DNA from: Thermohalobaculum sp039805905
GTDB lineage: Bacteria; Pseudomonadota; Alphaproteobacteria; Rhodobacterales; Rhodobacteraceae
Assembly: GCA_039805905.1 (NCBI GenBank)
Contig: JBDIVM010000003.1
Coordinates: forward strand, 186,001 to 250,000
DNA: 64,000 bases
Direction: 5' to 3'
Shown here: positions 17,013 to 25,317 of the stretch, one piece after another
How positions within the stretch are numbered: position 1 is the first letter of the stretch
How the letters are laid out: the number at the start of each line of letters is the position of its first letter
Program-made: the position numbers and the translations under genes
The notes under the pieces: generated by a model
The model's input: the letters and a program-made list of their open reading frames with translations, nothing else
Databases searched by the model: none
What the model was told of the DNA's origin: nothing

Positions 17013-17975
17013 CTATTCGGTGGCCTGCGCGGCGGCGGCGCCCTGCTCGGCCAGGAACTTCTCTGCCTCCAGTGCCGCCATGCAGCCCATGCCGGCCGAG
17101 GTCACCGCCTGACGGTAGACATGGTCGGTCACGTCGCCGGCGGCGAACAGGCCGGGCACCGAGGTGCGGGTCGAGAAGCCTCTGGTCACCACATAGCCGC
17201 CCATATGCGTCTCGACCTGGTCCTTCACCAGCTCCGAGGCGGGGCGGTGGCCGATGGCGACGAAGACGCCCGAGGCCGCAACGTCCCGGACGGCACCCGT
17301 CTGCGCATGCTTCAGCCGCGCGCCGGTCACGCCGTCCTCGTCCGTGCCCAGGATCTCGTCGACCGTGTGATCCCAGATCATCTCGACCTTCGGATGATTG
17401 AACAGCCGCTGCTGCAGGATCCTCTCGGCCCTGAGCTCGCTGCGGCGGTGCACCAGCGTCACCTTCGAGGCGAGGTTGGCGAGGTAGAGCGCCTCCTCGA
17501 CCGCGGTGTTGCCGCCGCCGATCACCAGCACCTCCTTGCCGCGGTAGAAGAAGCCGTCGCAAGTTGCGCAGGCCGAGACCCCGAAACCCTTGAACCGCTG
17601 CTCCGACGGGATGCCGAGCCACTTCGCCTGGGCGCCCGTCGCCAGGATCACCGCTTCCGCGTGCCAGCTGTCGCCGGAATCGCATTCCGCGATGAAGGGC
17701 CGCCGCGAGAGATCGAGCCGGACCACCTGGTCGGCGACGATCTCCGTGCCCACGGCCCGGGCGTGGGCCTCGAGCTGCTGCATCAGCTCCGGCCCCTGGG
17801 TCTCGATGATGCCGGGCCAATTCTCGACCTCGGTGGTGATCGTCAGCTGGCCGCCCGGCTGGATGCCCTGGATCAGCACCGGCTGCAACAGCGCCCGCGC
17901 GGCATAGACGGCCGCGGTGTAGCCGGCGGGCCCGGAGCCGATGATGAGCAGGCGGATCGAACGCGTCCCGGGCAT
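17013..17975 (-). CDS. trxB: Thioredoxin-disulfide reductase
   Basis: This NADPH-dependent flavoenzyme reduces thioredoxin. The 320-aa protein has the FAD motif IIGSGPAGYTAAVYAARA, the redox pair CATC (C136 and C139) followed by DGFFYRGKEV, and the NADPH motif GGGNTAVEEALYL. The FAD-binding end is GDVTDHVYRQAVTSAGMGC. Its length is normal. The ELM1-like gene is the next gene upstream on the same strand, 72 nt away, with lrp divergent beyond it. trxB and lrp are neighbours in many Rhodobacterales. Confidence 0.97.
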   Translation of the reverse strand: MPGTRSIRLLIIGSGPAGYTAAVYAARALLQPVLIQGIQPGGQLTITTEVENWPGIIETQGPELMQQLEAHARAVGTEIVADQVVRLDLSRRPFIAECDSGDSWHAEAVILATGAQAKWLGIPSEQRFKGFGVSACATCDGFFYRGKEVLVIGGGNTAVEEALYLANLASKVTLVHRRSELRAERILQQRLFNHPKVEMIWDHTVDEILGTDEDGVTGARLKHAQTGAVRDVAASGVFVAIGHRPASELVKDQVETHMGGYVVTRGFSTRTSVPGLFAAGDVTDHVYRQAVTSAGMGCMAALEAEKFLAEQGAAAAQATE

Positions 17976-18047
17976 GTCGGCTCTCCTTGCGGCCGGTATC
18001 GGCAGGTGCGTCCCTAGATAGACCGGGAGGTGCCCTGGGCCAAGGGG

Positions 18048-19070
18048 TCAGGCGCGGCCGCTGTGCACGCCGCTGCGCGGCGGCGGCACGAGGAACAACC
18101 GGCCGAGCACGAGTGCCGCGGCGCGATCGGCCTCGGCAAGCGGAACGTAGTCCCAGCGTTCGACACGGCCGTCGAAGTCCCGCTCGATGCCGCGATCGAT
18201 CAGCGTCCGGTGGAAGGCGGCAATCCGGCGCGACGGTCCGGAGATTCGGAACACATGCAGCGGCAGGCCGGCAGTCGCCACCTCGGACGCCATGTTGACC
18301 GAATCCTCGGTGACCACCGCTGCCCGCGCGAGTCCGAGGATTCCGGGATAGGGGTTGTCGCCTGTCCCGTCCCAGATCCGGGTCGTTGCCGGGTCGCAGG
18401 CGGCGCGCAGCCCGGCCATCACCACCGGATCGGTGCGCCGCGAGGCGGTGACCATCAGCCCGGCGCCGCTCCGCGACAGGGCGGCGATGCATCGGACGAA
18501 ACGGTCGACATCGTCCTCGCGCCAGAACGCGCGCTTGCCGGGGCCGCCGACCAGTACCGCGACCCGCGGCTCCGGCAGGTCGGCAAACCGCTCGCGATGG
18601 CGCGCGGCCTCGGCGGCCACACTTTCGGGGGTGATCCGGCTGACGGCGCCGAGCGTGGTGATGACATTCGGTCCCGCGAGGCGGTCATGATCGGGGGCGA
18701 CCAACAGGTCGAAGGCGGCAGCGGACATCCTCGGATCCATGATCTGCACCGCCCGCACCCCGTGCACCGCCCGCAGCGCCGCCACCAGCGGCGCGACCCG
18801 ACGCCCGGCGCCGATGGCGAGATCGGGCCAGGGCGGCGCGGGCGCCGCGCCGTCCCGGTAGGCTCTGAACGGCCACCCGCCCTGTCCCCAGGGCAGAAGC
18901 TGCCAGAACCGCGGCGGCACGCAGCTCGCCCAGGACCGGAGCCCGATCCTGACATGCCGCAGCTCGGCCGACCGATGCCGAGCGATCGCCTCGGCAAGCC
19001 CGAGCGCCTGAGCCATATTGCCGGCGGCCCCGTCCGTGACTGCCCAGACCGCCAGCACACGCGTTTCCAT
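18048..19070 (-). CDS. ELM1/GtrOC1-like putative nucleoside-diphosphate-sugar epimerase
   Basis: The 340-aa protein matches the family related to plant ELM1 (formerly DUF1022). Typical segments are AVTDGAAGNMAQALGLAEA at the N-terminus, IQIMDPR-like VQIMDPRMSAAAFDLLVAP, a VLVGGPGKRAFW loop, and VTEDSVNMASEVATAGLPLHVF near the C-terminus. The glycosyltransferase-B-like fold is known from relatives, but the biochemical activity is uncertain. The start lies 15 bp from an Lrp-type palindrome at 19085-19099, so control by the divergent Lrp gene is plausible. Confidence 0.8.
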   Translation of the reverse strand: METRVLAVWAVTDGAAGNMAQALGLAEAIARHRSAELRHVRIGLRSWASCVPPRFWQLLPWGQGGWPFRAYRDGAAPAPPWPDLAIGAGRRVAPLVAALRAVHGVRAVQIMDPRMSAAAFDLLVAPDHDRLAGPNVITTLGAVSRITPESVAAEAARHRERFADLPEPRVAVLVGGPGKRAFWREDDVDRFVRCIAALSRSGAGLMVTASRRTDPVVMAGLRAACDPATTRIWDGTGDNPYPGILGLARAAVVTEDSVNMASEVATAGLPLHVFRISGPSRRIAAFHRTLIDRGIERDFDGRVERWDYVPLAEADRAAALVLGRLFLVPPPRSGVHSGRA

Positions 19071-19084
19071 TTTGGCCCCGATCT

Positions 19085-19099
19085 CGCAATTTTATTGCG
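19085..19099. promoter_or_regulatory. Candidate Lrp/AsnC operator
   Basis: A perfect 15-bp inverted repeat, CGCAAT-TTT-ATTGCG, has the size and AT-rich centre usual for Lrp-family sites. It sits between the divergent ELM1-like and lrp genes, 15 nt from the former and 89 nt from the latter. Autoregulation is common in this family; binding here is inference. Confidence 0.45.
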
Positions 19100-19188
19100 T
19101 TTGATAGCTGGCCAGAATACACCTTCGCAAGCGCGGGAGCCTCGCCGGCGCAACGAGCGGGGCCGCGGGTCGGGGAGGGAGACCATTC

Positions 19189-19689
19189 ATGACCGGCGCC
19201 AAACTGGACCCGATCGACCGGAAGATTCTGGCCGAGCTGCAGAGTGACGGGCGCATGACCAATGTCGAGCTGAGCCGCCGCGTCGGCATCTCGGCGCCGC
19301 CCTGCCTGCGCCGGGTCCGCTCGCTCGAGGAGGCGGGCCTGATCGAGGGCTACAATGCAAGGGTCAATGCCAGGGCGCTCGGCTACGAGGTCCTGGTGTT
19401 TGCGATGGTCAGCCTGAAGAGCCAAGCCGAGCGCGACCTCGTCGCCTTCGAGACGCTGGTCCGGACCTGGCCGATGGTTCGCGAGTGCCACATGCTGAAC
19501 GGCGAGATCGACTTCCTCCTGAAATGCGTCTCACCGAGCCTGCTGGATTTCCAGCACTTCCTGATGACCGGCCTGACCGGCGCCCCGAATGTCGCGAGCG
19601 TCAAGACCTCGCTCGTGATCCGCTCGTCCAAGAACGAGCCGGGCGTGCCGTTCGAGATCAGCGATCATCTGGCGGTGGAGAAGGTCTGA
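19189..19689 (+). CDS. Lrp/AsnC-family transcriptional regulator
   Basis: A 166-aa feast/famine regulator. The N-terminal winged helix starts DPIDRKILAELQSDGRMTNVELSRRVGIS, followed by the recognition helix PPCLRRVRSLEEAGLI. The C-terminal RAM (ligand-binding) domain contains VRECHMLNGEIDFLLKCV. The start has GGGAGGGAGA upstream. Its effector, probably an amino acid, and its regulon are unknown. It is divergent from the ELM1-like gene. Confidence 0.93.
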   Translation: MTGAKLDPIDRKILAELQSDGRMTNVELSRRVGISAPPCLRRVRSLEEAGLIEGYNARVNARALGYEVLVFAMVSLKSQAERDLVAFETLVRTWPMVRECHMLNGEIDFLLKCVSPSLLDFQHFLMTGLTGAPNVASVKTSLVIRSSKNEPGVPFEISDHLAVEKV

Positions 19690-20167
19690 GCCGCCCCGCC
19701 GGGGTGGCTTCCGGACATCCGCCGCCGCACCCGGAAACTGGGCCGGGCCCGGCCGGCGGGAAACAGTTTCGCCATATTCGGGTTGCAAATATAAACCTGA
19801 TGACTGGACAAGTTTATACTTAAGTTCGTTTGAAATTGCTACTAATTTAAGGTTGAAAAGTGAAAAACGGTGTAGTACCCATTGGTTGTCTGGAAGCCCC
19901 TACTCTGGACAGTCAGTCTGGCGCCGCCCCGTACCCACCCCACGCTCCCCGGGGCGGCGCCATGCTTCGGTCAAGTTTCTGCTGCTGCGAAGGCGGGCGC
20001 CGGGTTCCTTACCCGGGGTTCGCCTTCCGGCGGGCGCGGCTCGCAACCACCCTCTCCCGATCCCTCGCGGCCCGAGCCGCCAGCGGCGGGTTTTTCTCCG
20101 TCCGAGGCTTGGCTCTGCCGGAAGTCTGGGCGAGACTGTGACGCGATCGAGCCGGAGACTTCCGATC
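19690..20167 (+). other. Long AT-rich then structured leader / candidate small RNA region
   Basis: This 478-bp gap lies between lrp and the lipoprotein gene. An AT-rich patch at about 19780-19870 is a promoter candidate. It is followed by a perfect 12-bp stem at 19920-19961 (GGCGCCGCCCCG with CGGGGCGGCGCC). A smaller ACCCGG hairpin comes near 20010. A CCGCC-AGC-GGCGG hairpin followed by GTTTTTC at about 20083-20101 looks like an intrinsic terminator. A last 9-bp stem (20119-20127 with 20156-20164) buries the GGAG of the downstream gene. I did not recognise any known riboswitch, 6S, SRP or RNase P signature. Confidence 0.45.
20083..20101 (+). terminator. Terminator-like hairpin inside the leader
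   Basis: A 5-bp CCGCC/GGCGG stem with AGC loop is followed at once by GTTTTTC. It is small, but it has the U-tract that most other hairpins here lack. It would end either a small RNA starting near 19860 or an attenuated leader of the lipoprotein gene. Confidence 0.4.
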
Positions 20168-20686
20168 ATGCCCCAGAGACTCCGAGTCGCCGCGGCCTTC
20201 CTCGCCCTGTCCCTGGGCGCCGCGGGCTGTGCGACGCATGAGCTGGCGGGATTCGACAGGGTCGGGCCCGGCTATTCCACCTGGGGCGGGTCCTGGAGCA
20301 CCGGCGGCGGGATCTCGGCGGTGGTCCGGGTGTTCGCGCGCGACGGCGCCACGGTGGTCTGCGGCGCCTGGGCGACCGACCAGCAGTCGGTGCTGTCGGT
20401 AAACCTCAATGAGGATGTGATGCAGGCCGCGAGCGCGTTCATCGGCCGGACCCGGCTCGTCCAGGGCCTCGGCTTCATGCAGCGCGTGCCCTTTGCTGCA
20501 GACATCAGCGGCGCCCAGGCGACCTGCGTCAGGAGCCGGGTGCCCTGGCAGCCGGACCTCGCCGACCAGATTCCGGTGCTGAGGTTCCCGCGCTACGCCG
20601 TCCCCGAGGACGTGGGCGATTTCGGCTTCGCGAGCTTTGTGGTCTTCCGGCAGACGCCGCGGGCGCCGATCGTGCCGGTGCGCTGA
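20168..20686 (+). CDS. Predicted lipoprotein of unknown function
   Basis: A 172-aa protein with a signal peptide ending in the lipobox LGAAGC (about residue 20), so probably an outer-membrane or periplasmic lipoprotein. The mature part is mixed with two further Cys (VVCGAW and ATCVRSRV) that could form a disulfide. I recognise no family. The frame is open upstream, but the ATG at 20168 gives the signal peptide and follows GGAG. That ribosome binding site lies inside a 9-bp stem, which suggests translational control. The OsmC gene follows after 46 nt. Confidence 0.7.
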   Translation: MPQRLRVAAAFLALSLGAAGCATHELAGFDRVGPGYSTWGGSWSTGGGISAVVRVFARDGATVVCGAWATDQQSVLSVNLNEDVMQAASAFIGRTRLVQGLGFMQRVPFAADISGAQATCVRSRVPWQPDLADQIPVLRFPRYAVPEDVGDFGFASFVVFRQTPRAPIVPVR

Positions 20687-20732
20687 GGTCGGCCGGTTTT
20701 CCCGGACGTGGCAGGGACAGGAGGGAGGGCGG

Positions 20733-21155
20733 ATGAAAGCGCGGGTCAGATGGGTCGAGGACCGGACCTTCGTGGGCGAGGCCGGGACCGGCCACAAGCT
20801 GGCGTTCGGAACTGCCCATGGCGAGCAGGGGCTCAAGCCCGGCCCGAGCCCGATGGAGCTCGTGCTGATCGGCACGGGCGGCTGTTCGGCCTATGACGTG
20901 GTGCACATCCTCGAGAAGGGCCGCGAGCCGGTCGCAGGCTGCGTCGTCGAGCTCGATGCCGACCGGGCGGAGACCGACCCCAAGGTGTTCACCCGCATCC
21001 ACATGCATTTCGTGGTCAGCGGACGGGGGCTCTCGCCGCAGAAGGTCGAGCGCGCGATCGCCCTTTCGGTCGGGAAGTACTGCTCGGCCTCGGCGATGCT
21101 GGGCCGGACCGCCGCGATCACCCACGACTTCGAGGTGATCGACACGGGAGCCTGA
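20733..21155 (+). CDS. OsmC-family protein
   Basis: A 140-aa OsmC-like protein related to the YhfA branch. It has GPSPMELVLIGTGGCSAYDVVHIL with the first conserved Cys at about 50. A second conserved Cys is in SVGKYCSASAML (about residue 112). Known members with both Cys are thiol peroxidases acting on organic hydroperoxides; YhfA-type proteins are less well studied. The start has a GGAGGGAGGG ribosome binding site. It is convergent with ccr. Confidence 0.9.
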   Translation: MKARVRWVEDRTFVGEAGTGHKLAFGTAHGEQGLKPGPSPMELVLIGTGGCSAYDVVHILEKGREPVAGCVVELDADRAETDPKVFTRIHMHFVVSGRGLSPQKVERAIALSVGKYCSASAMLGRTAAITHDFEVIDTGA

Positions 21156-21164
21156 CCCCGGCCC

Positions 21165-22436
21165 TCAGCCCGGCGCCGCCTCGCGGGCATCCTCGATGGT
21201 CCTCAGCCCGGTGGTGGGGGCCGAAACCAGCACCGCCATGTTGCCGGGCTTGTGCTCGTTCTTCCACATCTTGGTATGCGCGGCGGGGATGCCGGCCCAG
21301 TCGAACACCTCGGACATGCAGGGGTCGATCCGCCGCTCCAGCATCAGCTGGTTGGCCTGGCTCGCCTGCAGCAGGTTGGCGAAGTGGCTGCCCTGCACCC
21401 GCTTCTGGTGCATCCAGAGGTAGCGGGCATCCATGGTCAGGTTGTAGCCCGTGGTCCCGGCGCAGATCACCACCATGCCTCCCCGCTTCACCACGAAGAC
21501 CGACACCGGGAAGGTCGCCTCGCCCGGATGCTCGAACACCATGTCGACATTGTTGCCCTTGCCGGTGATGTCCCAGATCGCCTTGCCGAACTTCCTCACC
21601 TCGCCGAACCACGCCTTGTACTCCGGCGAGTTCACCGTCGGCATCTGGCCCCAGCAGCTGAAATCACGCCGGTTGATCACCCCCTTCGCGCCCAGCGCCA
21701 GCACGAAGTCGCGCTTCGATTCGTCCGAGATCACCCCGATGGCGTTGGCGCCCGCAGTGTTGACGAGCTGGATCGCGAACGACCCGAGGCCGCCCGAGGC
21801 GCCCCAGACCAGCACGTTCTGGCCCGGTCTCAGGATATGCGGCCGGTGCCCGAACAGCATCCGGTAGGCGGTGGCCAGCGTCAGCGTGTAGCAGGCGCTC
21901 TCCTCCCAGGTCAGGTGCGGGGGCCGCCGCATCAGCTGCTGCGCCTGCACGCGGGTGAACTGGGCGAAGCTGCCGTCCGGGGTCTCGTAGCCCCAGATGC
22001 GCTGCGAGGGCGAGAACATCGGGTCGCCGCCGTTGCACTCCTCGTCGTCGCCGTCGTCCTGGTTGCAGTGGACCACCACCTCGTCGCCCACCTTCCAGCG
22101 CTTCACCTTGTCGCCGACCTTCCAGACGATCCCCGAGGCGTCGGACCCGGCGATGTGGTAGGGCGCCTTGTGGGTGTCGAAGGGCGAGACCGGCGTGCCG
22201 AGGCAGGCCCAGACGCCGTTGTAGTTGACCCCCGCCGCCATCACGAGGACCAGCACCTCGCCCGAGTCGATCTCCGGCACGTCCACGACCTCGACCTGCA
22301 TTGCCGTCTCTGGCGGGCCGTGCCGCTCGCGCCGGATGCACCAAGCATGCATCCGCTTCGGCACACGGCCGAGCGGCGGGATTTCGCCGACCTCGTAGAG
22401 GTCCTTCACCGGGGCTTCGGTCGCGGGCGCGTCCAT
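21165..22436 (-). CDS. ccr: Crotonyl-CoA carboxylase/reductase
   Basis: Ccr reductively carboxylates crotonyl-CoA to ethylmalonyl-CoA with NADPH and CO2, the committing step of the ethylmalonyl-CoA pathway for acetyl-CoA assimilation. The 423-aa zinc-independent MDR protein has the N-terminal RHGPPETAMQVEVVDVPEI and VMAAGVNYNGVWA. The NADPH site is VWGASGGLGSFAIQLVN. NQDDGDDEECNGGDPM is characteristic of Ccr rather than simple crotonyl-CoA reductases. It is divergent from ecm, the mutase two steps later. A perfect palindrome sits 25-43 bp before its start. Confidence 0.97.
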   Translation of the reverse strand: MDAPATEAPVKDLYEVGEIPPLGRVPKRMHAWCIRRERHGPPETAMQVEVVDVPEIDSGEVLVLVMAAGVNYNGVWACLGTPVSPFDTHKAPYHIAGSDASGIVWKVGDKVKRWKVGDEVVVHCNQDDGDDEECNGGDPMFSPSQRIWGYETPDGSFAQFTRVQAQQLMRRPPHLTWEESACYTLTLATAYRMLFGHRPHILRPGQNVLVWGASGGLGSFAIQLVNTAGANAIGVISDESKRDFVLALGAKGVINRRDFSCWGQMPTVNSPEYKAWFGEVRKFGKAIWDITGKGNNVDMVFEHPGEATFPVSVFVVKRGGMVVICAGTTGYNLTMDARYLWMHQKRVQGSHFANLLQASQANQLMLERRIDPCMSEVFDWAGIPAAHTKMWKNEHKPGNMAVLVSAPTTGLRTIEDAREAAPG

Positions 22437-22460
22437 CGTCGTCTCCGTCGGCTCGGTCGC

Positions 22461-22479
22461 TGCGCGAAATTTTCGCGCA
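22461..22479. promoter_or_regulatory. Palindromic operator candidate upstream of ccr
   Basis: A perfect inverted repeat TGCGCGAAA-T-TTTCGCGCA (9-bp arms, 1-nt centre) lies 25 bp upstream of the ccr start codon. Its position in the expected ccr leader or promoter suggests an operator. The regulator is not in the window. Confidence 0.5.
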
Positions 22480-22672
22480 ACAATCGTTCACGTCGCGTTC
22501 AAAAACGTTCCTGACATTACGCGCTCTGCTGTGCAAGGGAATTGTGCGCTGCGGCAGAGGGTGAGGTGCGATTCCGGGCCGCGGAGGCCACGGCGCCAGG
22601 TTGCAGGCGAAAACTGCCGGAAAGTGTCTTCAAGTTGCGGCAGAGTGGCGCCACCGGCAACAAAATTACAAT

Positions 22673-22706
22673 CGATTTTGCGTTGCGCTGCAAAATCGCC
22701 TATAGG
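22673..22706 (+). promoter_or_regulatory. ecm promoter with overlapping 9-bp inverted repeat
   Basis: A -35 TTGCGT (22678-22683) and -10 TATAGG (22701-22706) are 17 bp apart, 50 bp before the ecm ATG. A perfect inverted repeat CGATTTTGC-N8-GCAAAATCG (22673-22698) covers the -35 and spacer. The TTTGC/GCAAA half-sites resemble those described for RamB-type regulators of acetate and ethylmalonyl-CoA genes; that link is inference. Confidence 0.5.
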
Positions 22707-22756
22707 CTGGTCCGCGCGCGCCGCGCGAATCGGCCCGAAGGCAGCACGAGACGCCC

Positions 22757-24727
22757 ATGACCGCCCCCGCGACCGCCAAAGACGCCCCCTGGCTGTTCCG
22801 CACCTATGCCGGCCACTCGACCGCCGCCGACTCGAACGCGCTCTACCGGGCCAATCTCGCCAAGGGACAGACCGGCCTCTCGGTCGCCTTCGACCTGCCC
22901 ACGCAAACGGGCTACGACTCCGACCACCCGCTGGCGAAGGGCGAGGTCGGCAAGGTCGGCGTGCCCATCTCCCATCTCGGCGACATGCGGGCCCTCTTCG
23001 AGGGCTTGCCCGTCGGCCAGATGAACACCTCGATGACCATCAACGCCACCGCGCCCTGGCTCTTGGCGCTCTACATCGCGGTCGCCGGGGAGCAGGGGGC
23101 CACGGTGGCCGCGCTCCAGGGCACGGTGCAGAACGACATCATCAAGGAGTATCTCAGCCGCGGCACCTACATCTTCCCGCCGGAGCCCTCGCTCCGGCTC
23201 ATCGGCGACGTGGCGGAGTACTGCTACCGCGAGGTGCCGAAATGGAACCCGATGAATGTCTGCTCCTACCACCTGCAGGAGGCCGGCGCGACGCCGGAGC
23301 AGGAGCTCGCCTACGCCCTCGCCACCGCCATCGCGGTCCTGGACCATGTCCGCGCCCGCGTGCCGGCGGAGGATTTCCCCGCCGTGGCCGGCCGCATCTC
23401 GTTCTTCGTCAACGCCGGGCTGCGCTTCGTCACCGAGATGTGCAAGATGCGCGCCTTCGCCGAGCTCTGGGACGGGATCTGCCGCGACCGCTACGGCATC
23501 GCCGACGAGAAGATGCGCCGCTTCCGCTACGGCGTGCAGGTCAACTCGCTCGGCCTGACGGAGACCCAGCCCGAGAACAACGTCCCCCGCATCCTGCTCG
23601 AGATGCTGGCGGTGACGCTCTCGAGGAAGGCCCGCGCCCGCGCCGTGCAGCTCCCGGCCTGGAACGAGGCGCTCGGCCTCCCCCGCCCCTGGGACCAGCA
23701 ATGGTCACTCCGGATGCAGCAGATCCTCGCCTTCGAGACCGACCTCCTCGAATATGACGACCTCTTCGACGGCAACCCCGCCGTCGAGGCCAGGGTCGCG
23801 GCGCTGAAGGAGGCCGCCAGCGAGGAGCTCGCCCGCATCGATGCCATGGGCGGCGCGGTCGCGGCCATCGAGTACATGAAGTCCCGCCTCGTCGAGGCGA
23901 ACGCGGCCCGGCTCCGGCGCATCGAGACCGGCGACACCACCGTCGTCGGCGTCAACCGGTACCGCGAGACCGAGCACAGCCCGCTCACCGCCGGCGAGGG
24001 CGACTTCCTCAAGGTCGACCCCGCGGTCGAGGCCGACCAGGTCGCGCGCCTCCAGGCCTGGCGCGCCGCCCGCGACGGGGCCGCCGTCGCGGCGGCGCTG
24101 GCCGCGCTCGGCAAGGCCGCGCGCGAGGGCCGGAACATCATGCCCCCCTCGGTCGCGGCGGCGAAGGCCGGGGTGACGACCGGCGAATGGGGCGCGGCCA
24201 TGCGCGAGGCCTTCGGCGAGTACCGCGCGCCCACCGGCGTCGGCAAGGCGGTCTCGAATTCGGCCGAGGGGCTCGACGATCTGCGCGCCAAGGTCGATGC
24301 GGTGTCCCGCCGCCTCGGCCGGCGCATCCGCTTCCTCGTCGGCAAGCCCGGTCTCGACGGCCACTCGAACGGCGCCGAGCAGGTGGCGGTGCGCGCCCGC
24401 GACTGTGGCATCGATGTCACCTATGACGGCATCCGGCTCACCCCCGCCCAGATCGTCGCCGCCGCGGCCGAGCAGGGCGCCGACGTGATCGGCCTCTCGG
24501 TGCTCTCGGGCAGCCACATGGAGCTGATCGGCGAGGTGGTCGGGCGCCTCCGCGAGGCCGGCCTTGCGGTGCCGGTGGTCGCCGGCGGCATCATCCCCGA
24601 GGCGGACGCCGCACGGCTGAAGGCCCAGGGCGTCGCCCGGGTCTACACGCCCAAGGACTTCGAGCTGAACCGGATCGTGGGGGAGATCGTGGGGCTGGTG
24701 GGGGAGGGGGTGGAGGAGGTGGCGTGA
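22757..24727 (+). CDS. ecm: Ethylmalonyl-CoA mutase
   Basis: This B12-dependent enzyme converts (2R)-ethylmalonyl-CoA to (2S)-methylsuccinyl-CoA. The 656-aa single-chain protein has an N-terminal mutase barrel, with the substrate-binding SVAFDLPTQTGYDSDHPLA-type segment near the start. The C-terminal cobalamin domain has LDGHSNG (DxHxxG, about residue 535), SVLSGSHMELI and VAGGIIPEAD. It is shorter than methylmalonyl-CoA mutase large subunits and matches the MeaA/Ecm group. Its position opposite ccr supports Ecm over methylmalonyl-CoA mutase. The AT-rich accessory patch begins just after its stop. Confidence 0.95.
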   Translation: MTAPATAKDAPWLFRTYAGHSTAADSNALYRANLAKGQTGLSVAFDLPTQTGYDSDHPLAKGEVGKVGVPISHLGDMRALFEGLPVGQMNTSMTINATAPWLLALYIAVAGEQGATVAALQGTVQNDIIKEYLSRGTYIFPPEPSLRLIGDVAEYCYREVPKWNPMNVCSYHLQEAGATPEQELAYALATAIAVLDHVRARVPAEDFPAVAGRISFFVNAGLRFVTEMCKMRAFAELWDGICRDRYGIADEKMRRFRYGVQVNSLGLTETQPENNVPRILLEMLAVTLSRKARARAVQLPAWNEALGLPRPWDQQWSLRMQQILAFETDLLEYDDLFDGNPAVEARVAALKEAASEELARIDAMGGAVAAIEYMKSRLVEANAARLRRIETGDTTVVGVNRYRETEHSPLTAGEGDFLKVDPAVEADQVARLQAWRAARDGAAVAAALAALGKAAREGRNIMPPSVAAAKAGVTTGEWGAAMREAFGEYRAPTGVGKAVSNSAEGLDDLRAKVDAVSRRLGRRIRFLVGKPGLDGHSNGAEQVAVRARDCGIDVTYDGIRLTPAQIVAAAAEQGADVIGLSVLSGSHMELIGEVVGRLREAGLAVPVVAGGIIPEADAARLKAQGVARVYTPKDFELNRIVGEIVGLVGEGVEEVA

Positions 24728-25317
24728 GGTGTGGGCGGCATCGCGGCTCACTACTCTATGAGTACTAAAATTTGATTGACCTAGAGACGGTCATGGAGTT
24801 TCGATTGGGGCATGTCGTAGCGCATCTACGTTGAACACAAATAGCGAGTGATTCTTGATGCCCGAAAGAATTGCTGCCCGTTTAAAGAGGGCTTGGGATT
24901 CTTTTATTGCCATTTTATTATCTATAACTTTAGCGGCAAAAATATGTTTCTTGATTTTTATATATTGGGCCAAGGATCTGAGTTTTCAAAGATAAAAAGT
25001 GTTAAAGATAATTGTTCTTCTGTCTTCGATTTATATAACAACATGCTTATATTGGGGCACCATGAGTCTTGTTGGTGAGCTTGCGCGGGCGAACTCGCTT
25101 CTGCATCATGAAGAACGTGCGCAAGCGACCGAGTCAGTCAGCGATGAGCCCGCAAAACCGTCAGCGGATAATTCCTCGGGCGAGGGGCGCGCCAAGGCAA
25201 ACTCCCATGCGATCCAACCGACGCATGACGCGCCGGGAGCGAGAGGCAGCCGACCGTAGGGTGCGCATTCCACGCGCACCATTCCCGTCGCCGTCTGCCG
25301 ATCGTCGTTTGCGACAA
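24728..25317. other. AT-rich accessory patch without a supported gene
   Basis: This 590-bp stretch is strikingly AT-rich from about 24765 to 25065, in a high-GC chromosome, and returns toward normal after 25080. Short frames exist on both strands: 76 codons from GTG at 24848, 60 codons leftward from 24973, and 66 codons from ATG at 25061. None has a clear ribosome binding site or recognisable family. It is probably part of a small horizontally acquired segment that includes the HEPN-like gene. No tRNA, integrase or repeat boundary was found. Confidence 0.55.

Noticed and set aside
19860..20100. 6S RNA, SRP RNA, tmRNA or RNase P RNA in the structured gap
   Set aside because: The conserved signature blocks of SRP RNA, tmRNA and RNase P were not found, and the 5' and 3' ends do not form the closing stem expected of 6S RNA. 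An uncharacterised leader or small RNA remains possible.
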